A stretch of DNA of 64,000 nucleotides from Phyto melanocephala. Taxonomy: Eukaryota > Arthropoda > Insecta > Diptera > Rhinophoridae. The DNA lies in contig OW799235.1 in assembly GCA_941918925.1 (NCBI GenBank), positions 20,933,201-20,997,200 of the forward strand, written 5' to 3'. A program made the translations under genes and the position numbers. Shown here piece after piece: positions 23,661 to 32,832 of the stretch. Numbering within the stretch: the first letter of the stretch is position 1; each line of letters starts with the position of its first letter. The notes beneath the pieces are model-generated. The model worked only from the letters and a program-made list of their open reading frames with translations, did not search any database and was not told where the DNA came from.

Positions 23661-26600
23661 TGTAATGAACACGAGATTACGGGCCACTGTTGTCGACGTT
23701 TTACTTAAAAATCCATTAGGTGATAGCATAGGTAATGACGAAAGCGTTACCCACCCAAAGTTGGTACACAACTTGGGAATGAGCCTAAATATATCGGCTT
23801 ATGGGAAATGACAAGAATTAATGCATAGCTAAACGTATTCTTAAGTCGAAGGAACTAGATGGAAAATGTAGCCAATAATTGCCTATTGACAATTGATGCT
23901 CTAGTAAGAAAATTAGAAAAACGAACGGGAGCCATTGATAACCACTAGCAAGCAGTCGGTTGGGGGGGTTTTTGTTTTCTAAGTTCTCATTGTCAATATC
24001 GTCGTTAACATAAATATTATTATAGACTCCCTGAGTCAAAATAGGACCAGAAGTTGATGTGTAAATTGTAGTAAGCTGTTAATTAAGACCCCGATTAATA
24101 TCAACTTAAGACGAAAAAAAAAGGGATCAACCATATAAAGCTGTTAAGGTTTATCCGAGGTGTAGTTGGATAAACACGCGCTCTATACCCTCCCTACCAT
24201 TGATTTTAGTTGCGCTACACGTTTACCTAAAATCCCGCACATACACTAACACTTGCCTTTCATATCACATCGTAAGGAAACTTTAAAATTCTATTCTCCC
24301 ATATTTAATACTAATTCATTTATTTAAATAGTTCATGTTTTATATAAAAAAAATTATTTGCTACCACAATGCAAATACACGACAACTTATTACAATAATA
24401 ATTTTTAAAAAAAATTTAATTCTATAAATATATATAAATGTAAGAAAAAACAATAATTGATTATGGTATTAAGTATTTTCACTCTGATATAATTGCAAAT
24501 ATATAGTTATATAGTAGCGAATGCATAGAGATATCATTTGTACCGACGTTAGTGAACACAAGCAACATTGTATCAATTTTATATAAAACGATTTAACAGT
24601 AGCTCTCTTGATTAAGCACAATATTTAAATACATTTCCAAAAGACTTTAACACCGATGCAATTTAATGTGAATACGAACTTAACATAAACTCTCTGGATT
24701 AAGCAAAATGTTGAGATCTATGCTAATCACCTTAAATTAGTATTTAAAAATGAATGTGAGTACAATGTTAACAGAAACGATATTGATTAGGCAAATGTTG
24801 AGGAACATGACAATTACATGAAATCAATATTCAAAAACAAATTTGTGTATACAATGTTAACCGAGAATATGTTGCTTAAGCAAAATGATTATATACATAA
24901 ATTTGTACGATAATTTATTAGATTATGTTGCGTGCTGGTATAAGCAAAAGTAATGCTTTATTTAATTATTTACAAGATTTGACTCACCCGTTTACATATG
25001 TACAAGATGTTAACCGCAGCTGTTGATGAGGCCTCTCAATCGCTGAGTGGTAACACGATGATGATGTAGCTATATATGTATGAAAATTAGGTGCAAACGA
25101 ACGATATGGATATTTCCATGCAAAAATTTAGCTTATAGACTTAATGAAACACATACACATAGTTACAAATACTATAACGATTATTATTCAAATTAAATTC
25201 CATACCATTTAAACCATTATGTTATGGGCAATTTAAATTATAAGTTGCTTTATGTTGAGAAAAGTAAGATTTTTTTTTCTAACAAAATTTTCGTGATTTC
25301 AACATTATCAGGTATTATTGAAAAAGAATTAATTTAGATTACAAAAATTGTAATGTGGAGAATATGGAATTTAATTTGAAGAACTAAATATACAAAATAC
25401 ATGGATTTTAATTATACTTGGTTTCACTGCATATACATATATGCCTATTTTTTCTAACTTTAATTTTAATGTAATCAGAACACCTGGTTATTGCTGTTGT
25501 TGGAGGTAGGTTATGATGTTGGAGTTGGAACAAAAAGATTTTACATTTTATATACTATACTGGTACGGCATTTAGATTTTTCTTGTGAATGGCGACATCG
25601 CTGGTTAATTATTAATTTGAAGAAAATTTATATATATATATATATATAGTCATCGGATTTTGTGCTAGCATTTAACGTGGTTAAAAATTTTTAACGTGGT
25701 AAAAAATTTTTACCGTGGTGGCTCAAATTGCGTCCACCACGTAAGAACGAGTTATAACGAAATACCTAATTAATAAGAAAATTATCAGACAAATTGAATA
25801 AAAAAATATCAAGAAAACTTTACCTGCAGGAAGGAAATTTTTAGCAGTATGAATTATTCTGTCAGTTTACTATCGTTTTCTCAAAAAGGTTATAGCGTAA
25901 TATCGAAATGCACGAAATGATTATTCTTTTCAGATGAGTCGTAACTTTAGTGTAACAATTAAAATCTAGAAAATTTTAAAAGTTACGAATTGTTTCAATG
26001 ATAATTTATTGGAATAGGAAAAGTTTTTACCTGTATTTGTCAATATGTTTTTAATATTTTACTCAAAACCAACGATCTGAACGGTAACACAAAACTGATT
26101 TACTTATTAACTTTCCGAAATTTTTAAAGATATGTGATCTGGTTGGCAGATGAAATGAAAAAGAATGGCTGTCGATGTAATCGGCTATTACGATGCTTAA
26201 GACGATACTTAAGCTTTAAAGCACAACGTGTCAATTTAACAATCCTTTGCTTGTATTGCGTTCAAGCTTTTGCCTATATAGGTTGCCAACTTACAGTTGT
26301 CAACATTGTTCGAAAACTAAGCAGCAAGATATTGCCGGTATTTATTATTGATTGACATATATATTTTCGATTTCTAATTCAAAAAAATTAAATTGTGATA
26401 ACGATTTTTATGGAGTTTTATCGACACTTTTAAAATTCACTCTTCCTCTTATCATTACAACATTCATGAATGTTAACAATCAAGTTTATCCGTTGACAGT
26501 TTTACGTTTCGTTTAGTGAAGACATAGTACCTTAACAAATAAAATCTTTGAATTGGTAACTAATACATCGTAGCTAAGTTACTTTTCGAATAGAATTGAA

Positions 26601-26869
26601 TAGAATTGATAATGTTTAACTAAATGTAAATACGATACATGTTAACTAACATATAATTCGTTAACTTTGAAAGAATGTAAATACAAGTGCATAATTGTTA
26701 TGGCAATATATTACAATTAAAAATAAAATAAATTTAATAGCAAACTAGGCTATTTCATATATGCAAAAACAAGGCAAAATGTGAAGAGAAAAGCTAATCA
26801 ATACCATATGACAAAAAAAATATATCGAAAATTAATTTTTACGAACATAAGCCAAAATCTTGCATTACA
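23661..26869 (-). repeat. 3' LTR (3209 bp)
   Basis: It is offset by exactly 9172 bp from the other LTR. The two copies match throughout as far as I can read, with at least one substitution (C at about 24257, T at the equivalent 33429). Contents include an 88-bp degenerate tandem repeat (24608 to about 24960), a TA microsatellite (about 25630-25648) and a small direct repeat of AACGTGGT with TTTTTA spacers (about 25674-25720). Short frames inside (73 codons) have no recognisable product. Confidence 0.95.
24608..24960. repeat. Degenerate ~88-bp tandem repeats in the 3' LTR
   Basis: The core TTGATTAAGCA or a variant occurs at 24608, 24695, 24783 and 24872 (spacing 87, 88, 89). Each unit but the last carries a second core near its end, TACAATGTTAAC or a variant. 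The same array sits in the 5' LTR from 33780. Confidence 0.75.
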
Positions 26870-26919
26870 AACCGCATAATACTGGTATTTTTACCCAAAA
26901 GTATTAGGAGGAGGTAAGA

Positions 26920-29900
26920 TTATGGTCGCAAATCTTTGGCGTGAAACGTACCTAATAGTTTTCCATTTTCATCTTCTAAACTGTAATAATTGTTACCTAC
27001 TTTTTCTTTGATCCTTGATTTCAAAAAAGTTGGAGCAAGTTTCGCGTTAAATTTCCTTTCGAAATTCGACTGTGCAAAATTTCTTCGATACACATATTGT
27101 CCTTTATCATATGAAATATTTCTAGATCTTAAGTTATACTGGGTTTGATTTCTAGCATATGCTCTATCAATATGTTTCTTTATATCCTGGTGTATTAATT
27201 GTAGTTGGTCATCTTTTTCTACTTTTATTAGTGGTTCGCTTAATAATTTAAGATTTTTTAGCAAGGCGTAAGAGCTACCGTGAGTTATCATTTCCTGACC
27301 AAAAACTGCGTAATATGGGGAACATTGTATTGTTTGATGGAATGAATTTCTTAATGCGCAACTAATAAGACTCAAGTGTTCGTCCCATAACGTTTGATCC
27401 TGTTTTAGGTATGACCTAATTCCTGATATAATAGACCTATTAACCCTTTCTGAGGCGTTAGATTGTGGTGAGTATATGGCAGTGTAAGTATGTTTTATAC
27501 CCATTTCAGTAAGAAAAGCATTAAATTCATTCGCTTTAAATTGAGAACCATTGTCACTCACTAAAGTTTCGGGCACACCATACACATGAAAAATATGCTC
27601 AAGAAGATATTTTTTAATAATATTAGCGGTAAATTTTTTAAGAGGGCATAACCAATGAAACTTAGTCATATGATCTAAAATGATCAATATACCAATATGG
27701 CCTTGTTTACTCCGCGGATATGGTCCTAAAATATCAATATATAAACGTTGAAAAGGCCTACTCGTAACGATTTGATTACCCATATTTGGTTTTAAAATAG
27801 TATTTGGTGCTTTACACTCTTTACATATATCACACAACCTTACGTAGTTCCTAACGTCACGGACCATGCCGGGCCAATAAAATTTCCGACGAATTAATTC
27901 TAAAGTCTTTACCATGCCTCCATGTGACGCTACCGGAGAATCATGAAATCTTGAAATTAATGGTTTCCTCAGGTTTTGGGGTAACCAAAGTTTCCAAGCC
28001 TCTTGTTCCTGATCCTTATCACCTGTATAGTGAGTAGTTCTAATATAGACGAAGTTGTCTATAACTTTTATATCTGGGAATTTAGAGGGATTACGGTTAA
28101 TTTTATCCTGTAGATCTAAATAATCTAGGTCTTGAAAATGTGGTGAATTTAAATCAATTTCAGGTTCAGTCAACTCAAGACTACCAATTTCTTCGAAGGG
28201 GATTCTCGATAAAGCATCTGGAACGACGTTTGTCTTTCCTTTTCGATGACTAATTGTAAATTTATATCCTTGAAGCTTCCATACCCATCTCGCTAGTCTG
28301 CCTGTTACATCTTGTTGTTTCATAAGCCATACTAGAGACGAATGATCAGTTATGACCTCAAATTCTTGAAGTTCAAGATAGCATCTGAACTTTTTAATTG
28401 CTTCTAGTGCTGCCAAGCATTCACGTTCAGTGACGCTATAATTTCGTTGGGCAGAATTTAACTTTTTCGACATAAAGGCTATTGGTTTTTCATTTCCCTC
28501 ATCGTCTAACTGCACTAATACAGCACCTATACCAAAGTCGCTTGCATCGCAGTGTAAATAAAATTTTCTTGAAAAATCAGGATTTGACAGTACTGGAGCG
28601 GACGTAAGTAATTTTTTAATTAACACAAATGATTCTTGCGCTGCTAGGGTCCAACAAAATTTCCGTTTAGTCGAAAGTACTTCGGTAATGGGATAGACAA
28701 CGGTAGAAAAATTTTTAACAAATCGTCGGTACCAGCCTGCTATACCAAGAAATCCGCGCACCTGCTTTAAATTCTTAGGTATGGGCCAATTAATGATCGA
28801 TTCAATTTTTTCGGGATCTGTCTTAATACCACCATTTCCTATAATATAGCCTAAGTATTTTACCTCAGTGACACAAAATTTCGATTTAGTAATATTCAAC
28901 GTAAGATTTGCTTTGGAAAATTGATGTGCTATACGAGCAAGTACTGCTAAATGTGAATTAAAATCTTCTGAGACAATAACAAGATCATCTAAATAACCAA
29001 ATACGGAATTACGAAGCTCGGGAGGAATTAGACTATCCATTAAACGACACATAGTAGATGGAGCGTTACATAACCCGAACGGCATAACAACGAATTGATA
29101 TAACGGCCTTCCTGGGACCGTAAAGGCTGTAAGAGGTTTTGCTTCTTCTGACAAACCTATTTGCCAGTAAGCATCCTTGAGATCTAACTTTGAAATAATG
29201 TTAGCCTTAGGCAATCTTGAAAAGATTCCCTCAATATTGGGTAAGGGGTATGCGTCTTTTATAGTTACGTCATTTAATTTACGAGCATCTAGACAAAGTC
29301 TTACTTTATTAGGTTTGACCACTAACCTCATGGGAGAGCTCCACGGTGAAGTTGAGGGCTCAATCACTCCTAATTCTAGCATACGATCTATTTCCTTATA
29401 TATTAAGTTTTCCACAGCAGGTGAGACGGGATAACACCTTTGTTTGATGGGTTTCGAATTTCCAACATCAATTGTATGTTTAATTAAATCTGTGCGTCCT
29501 AAGCCTTGTTTCTCAAAATTGGGAAAAAGTGTTATAATGGCTGAAAGCTGATCTTCTTGACTACTAGTAAGTGGATATTTATTTGAATTATTTGAACCAG
29601 ATAGGACTTCGGACAAAATTGAGTTGTTGTTCGGCGAATGAACTGGTTTTCCGTTGCCTGATATAGAAATTACACTTTCAAAAATTTGAGGGGCTAAATT
29701 GAAACTTTTCCAAAAATCTAAACCTAAAATCAATCTTTGGGTAATAGAAGGAACTATTAAAATTTTCAGTTTTTTTACAAGATTTTTAAAACAAACGTTC
29801 ACGAGCAGATAACCAAGAACTCGTTGTAAACTACCATCGGCAGTTTTTACGTTAGCTTTCATTGGATGAAATTCTTTGAATGGCTTGAAATCAAAACTTG

Positions 29901-30447
29901 CTAAATCTGAACCTATACAAGATATATTAGCACCGGTGTCCAAGAGACCAAATTCATTAAAAGTTAAAAATTTAACTGGAGCATAGTAACGATTATCAGA
30001 AGAATTATTTACTATAGAAGATAAAATATATTTGTTAGTAATTCTACGATTTTTAAAATAGTTACGTAGCCTAATGGTAGACCGTTTCTGCCTATGCAAG
30101 GAAATTTTCGTAAGGGTATTCACTTCAAAGATTTGCTTCCGTTTGTCTAAGTAGTTTTTCAGCCTTACGTGATAAGGTTGTATATTATGAATAATGTTAT
30201 TACTATTTTCGTCATCAGGTTTTTCCTTCTCAACATTATCTTCAAAAACTTCTCTATTACTAATTTTGTTAATAGGGCATTGTTCAATTCCATTAGATTT
30301 ACGTTTCAAAATTGTTACTTCATTTTTAGGATTAATACTAGAATCATTTAGCGTTGATAACTTTGTTGCTAAGGTGTCTTTCGAGAAATGTTCGGATTCG
30401 GGTAGTTTTTTGAAATTGAAGTTTTTCCGCTGGCACATTTGGGACAT
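26920..30447 (-). CDS. pol: Pol polyprotein: protease, RT, RNase H, integrase
   Basis: The frame is 1175 codons with no internal stop. The first ATG is at 30447, but translation is most likely entered by -1 shifting from gag at 30411-30405, giving about 1161 Pol residues. Protease: LLDTGANISCIG near residues 168-179. Reverse transcriptase: from about 330 to 570, with LDLKDAYWQIGL, MPFGLCNAPS and the catalytic FGYLDDL (YLDD at 485-488). RNase H: CDAS at 633-636, TERECLA and TDHSSL, ending near PDALSRIP. Integrase: zinc motif H835, H842, C872, C875; then core residues D905 (YIDILGPY), D965 (VSDNGSQF) and E1000 (ASERVNR). The C-terminus ends near GTFHAKDLRP with no chromodomain that I can see. 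Length and order are normal for gypsy-type pol. All catalytic residues appear intact. Confidence 0.95.
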   Translation of the reverse strand: MSQMCQRKNFNFKKLPESEHFSKDTLATKLSTLNDSSINPKNEVTILKRKSNGIEQCPINKISNREVFEDNVEKEKPDDENSNNIIHNIQPYHVRLKNYLDKRKQIFEVNTLTKISLHRQKRSTIRLRNYFKNRRITNKYILSSIVNNSSDNRYYAPVKFLTFNEFGLLDTGANISCIGSDLASFDFKPFKEFHPMKANVKTADGSLQRVLGYLLVNVCFKNLVKKLKILIVPSITQRLILGLDFWKSFNLAPQIFESVISISGNGKPVHSPNNNSILSEVLSGSNNSNKYPLTSSQEDQLSAIITLFPNFEKQGLGRTDLIKHTIDVGNSKPIKQRCYPVSPAVENLIYKEIDRMLELGVIEPSTSPWSSPMRLVVKPNKVRLCLDARKLNDVTIKDAYPLPNIEGIFSRLPKANIISKLDLKDAYWQIGLSEEAKPLTAFTVPGRPLYQFVVMPFGLCNAPSTMCRLMDSLIPPELRNSVFGYLDDLVIVSEDFNSHLAVLARIAHQFSKANLTLNITKSKFCVTEVKYLGYIIGNGGIKTDPEKIESIINWPIPKNLKQVRGFLGIAGWYRRFVKNFSTVVYPITEVLSTKRKFCWTLAAQESFVLIKKLLTSAPVLSNPDFSRKFYLHCDASDFGIGAVLVQLDDEGNEKPIAFMSKKLNSAQRNYSVTERECLAALEAIKKFRCYLELQEFEVITDHSSLVWLMKQQDVTGRLARWVWKLQGYKFTISHRKGKTNVVPDALSRIPFEEIGSLELTEPEIDLNSPHFQDLDYLDLQDKINRNPSKFPDIKVIDNFVYIRTTHYTGDKDQEQEAWKLWLPQNLRKPLISRFHDSPVASHGGMVKTLELIRRKFYWPGMVRDVRNYVRLCDICKECKAPNTILKPNMGNQIVTSRPFQRLYIDILGPYPRSKQGHIGILIILDHMTKFHWLCPLKKFTANIIKKYLLEHIFHVYGVPETLVSDNGSQFKANEFNAFLTEMGIKHTYTAIYSPQSNASERVNRSIISGIRSYLKQDQTLWDEHLSLISCALRNSFHQTIQCSPYYAVFGQEMITHGSSYALLKNLKLLSEPLIKVEKDDQLQLIHQDIKKHIDRAYARNQTQYNLRSRNISYDKGQYVYRRNFAQSNFERKFNAKLAPTFLKSRIKEKVGNNYYSLEDENGKLLGTFHAKDLRP

Positions 30448-31964
30448 TGGGGCTTATAAGTATTTTTCATACCGCACCCATAACAAAATACACTTCTTTC
30501 CTCTAGGCAGTCTTGCCAGTGATGACCTGCTTCATCACAATTCCAGCACTTAAAGATTAAAGACGTTTGCTGAATTGCATTGACACATATCTCCGATTCT
30601 ATTTCTGAATCATTTACGTTAATTTCATGTGAACACTCTATTTCTCCGACTTGCCTTCTAGCATTATAATTTTGAACAAATTTACTTGGTATGTTCTTTC
30701 TAAAGCGATCTGATTCCATTAAATTTTCTCTCATCTGAACTAGTTTTCTCAAATGAGCAATAGAATAAACAGGGACATATAACAATTCGTGGCGAATTTC
30801 TGGTCTTAAATTTCGAGTCAGTATTTCTACTAAATCAGACTCTGGTATTGGAGTTGAAAGTCTATCTAACATTGCGCACACCGCGTCATAAAATGATTCA
30901 AAACTCTCATTTGGTTTCATTTTACGATTTCGTATTTCCTCATGAATATCAAAACTTGATTTAAATTGCTTATATTGGTACTTAAGTGCTTCACGAAATT
31001 CTGTCCATTCTACAACTTCAACTTGTTTGTGGTAACGCCAGTACCAGTCTCGTGCTCTACCCGCTAATAGAATATGGAGATTTCGACATATGCTAGAAAA
31101 GTCGTCATTGAAATTCTCTTTTGTTAAACATCCTACTCGATATAAAAACTCATCGACGCTTATTCCATTACTGGAGCCATCAAATTTAATGTTCCAATTT
31201 TGGATTATGGATGTTATTTTGTCAGCTCTTATGGCATAGTTCTCATCAATTGATGATTGATTAGACAGAGGTCGCATATCTTGTCGTATTGGAGCATTAT
31301 TTTGAAAATTTCGAGAATTTGATTGCGGTCTAAAAGGTGATGGCTGACTTGCTCTGTTTGTAGAATTTTGAAAATTGGGAACCACATTTAAATTTCTTAA
31401 TAAACGTGTAACTGTGTTCTCGATTACGGAGTTTAAAAGAGAATAATCAACATTTCGAGAGTTATTACCCGTACCTGTTCTAGAATTACCTAGTTGTCGG
31501 TTGATTTGAGGAGAATTTTGATTACTTGAATTTATTACATTTCCTTGATCAGTTAGCGAATTTTCTAACAAATTATTAGAATTAGATTGTTGTGAAGGTA
31601 TTTGCGTTTGTGAATCATCAATGATGTTTCCCGCATGACTTCGGGTGAAGTATTGCTTGGATATTGCTCCACGAGCTCTACCTCGGTTGGCTTGTTGAGA
31701 TTTTTCACCAAGTTGTAAAGGTTTTTGAAAATTTACTATCTTTAATTCTGACAAAGTGCATGGTCTTTTGCAAGAAGGACATTCAGCAGAGTTTGCCAAA
31801 TAATTTTCAATACAAATGCGATGAAACGCATGATTGCATTCAGAAATTATTAAACAATTTTGTCCTACAGACATTTTCTCAGAACAAAGTTCACAGTTTT
31901 GATCATTATGAACAACATTTACCATAGGTGGTTGTGACGGAGTTGGTGGAGGTGATCGTTCCAT
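30369..31964 (-). CDS. gag: Gag protein with N-terminal RING-H2 finger and zinc knuckles
   Basis: 531 aa from ATG 31964 (context ACATTATGG). Residues 24-65 form a canonical RING-H2: C24-x2-C27-x15-C43-x-H45-x2-H48-x2-C51-x10-C62-x2-C65. A Gln/Asn/Ser-rich disordered linker follows to about 250. A capsid-like region at about 255-415 (ARDWYWRYHKQ, WTEFREALKYQY, PNESFESFYDAV) matches the retrotransposon Gag fold signature. C-terminal metal sites are a CCHC knuckle at 473-486 (CWNCDEAGHHWQDC) and a CCCC-type site at 494-510. RNA packaging and particle assembly are the family role. RING-H2 domains elsewhere usually recruit ubiquitin-conjugating enzymes, so a ubiquitin-related function is possible but is inference. 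The last 79 nt overlap pol in another frame. Confidence 0.93.
   Translation of the reverse strand: MERSPPPTPSQPPMVNVVHNDQNCELCSEKMSVGQNCLIISECNHAFHRICIENYLANSAECPSCKRPCTLSELKIVNFQKPLQLGEKSQQANRGRARGAISKQYFTRSHAGNIIDDSQTQIPSQQSNSNNLLENSLTDQGNVINSSNQNSPQINRQLGNSRTGTGNNSRNVDYSLLNSVIENTVTRLLRNLNVVPNFQNSTNRASQPSPFRPQSNSRNFQNNAPIRQDMRPLSNQSSIDENYAIRADKITSIIQNWNIKFDGSSNGISVDEFLYRVGCLTKENFNDDFSSICRNLHILLAGRARDWYWRYHKQVEVVEWTEFREALKYQYKQFKSSFDIHEEIRNRKMKPNESFESFYDAVCAMLDRLSTPIPESDLVEILTRNLRPEIRHELLYVPVYSIAHLRKLVQMRENLMESDRFRKNIPSKFVQNYNARRQVGEIECSHEINVNDSEIESEICVNAIQQTSLIFKCWNCDEAGHHWQDCLEERSVFCYGCGMKNTYKPQCPKCASGKTSISKNYPNPNISRKTP
30405..30411 (-). promoter_or_regulatory. -1 ribosomal frameshift slippery site A AAA AAC
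   Basis: In the gag frame the codons read TCA AAA AAC, so the heptamer A AAA AAC is correctly phased. A -1 slip gives KKLPESEH in the pol frame. This is one of the classic retroviral-type slippery heptamers. It lies in the gag-pol overlap (30447-30369), about 36 nt before the gag stop. A downstream stimulatory structure was not established. Confidence 0.8.
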
Positions 31965-32832
31965 AATGTTGATAATAGTTTATTTGAAAATTAGAAAAAG
32001 AAAAAAAAAAAAAAAACGCAACAACAACGTTTGAAGAAAGTCGTTTTTGGAAGATTTTTTTGGAAAAATCAAAAGTATTGCGAGTTTAACTAAAGCATCT
32101 AATAAAATTCTAAACCTGAATAAAAATACGAAGATATATTGAAAGAATGTGACTATATACAAAAAAAACTTTAGTATTAGTAATGGTAAGTAAAAACAAA
32201 TTAATATACCATTAGTAAAAAAAAATTTCAGAAAATTAAAAAAAACTTCTTAACCTGATTTATGTTCTCTTACATTCAGTGATATGAAATGACAGTGCAG
32301 TAAATGAATAAGCTTTATATTATATGGTTGATAGGAAAACAAAATTTGGGTTATGGAGTTCAAGAAGTATTTAGGCCTCCCTCAAAAAAATAAACCAATC
32401 GATATACAAACAACAAAATTTTCTATCATACTGATTTAAACGGACAATAAATCGCAAAGCAGCAATTATATTGTAAATCCTGGAAAAATCAGGATACCGA
32501 TAGCTAAGTTACATTCAATGAGCAACACATAAAAACTTCACAAACTGCTACAAATATTATTCCCCTTATGTATAATGTTCACCTACATTCAAAATGATTC
32601 ATAGCTCCTTACTGGTCGATGTATCCGAACCTTAAAACCTCAGATAATCGAAATCCGAATAAGACTAAAAATTATTTAAATATTAGGTTTCGATCATATA
32701 TAATAGTAATAATTTTGTAAGTTATTGGAATCTAAAAATAAGTAGTTAAATGTTTGATGTAGAGCAAAGAGAATTTAATATATAGAAGTAATATACTAAA
32801 CCTTCTGTGCCTCAACGTTGGGCGCCAATTTA
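31965..32832 (-). promoter_or_regulatory. 5' leader of the retrotransposon
   Basis: It lies between the 5' LTR and the gag ATG. It includes the primer binding site at its LTR end and, near gag, an A run on the plus strand at about 32000-32016. No coding frame is supported. Packaging signals would be expected here but none can be identified by eye. Confidence 0.6.
32811..32827 (-). promoter_or_regulatory. Primer binding site, tRNA-Lys-like
   Basis: On the minus strand TGGCGCCCAACGTTGAG begins five bases inside the 5' LTR. Its first 13 bases match the tRNA-Lys-type primer site used by gypsy-group elements (TGGCGCCCAACGT...). Confidence 0.8.

Noticed and set aside
23818..26355. 73-codon frames inside both LTRs (23818-24039, 26134-26355 and their copies) as genes
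   Set aside because: They are identical in both LTRs because the LTRs are identical. They have no motif and no env-like features such as signal peptide, furin site or membrane anchor in order.
29177..29434. Plus-strand frames within gag-pol
   Set aside because: They are antisense shadows of the strongly supported minus-strand gag and pol frames.
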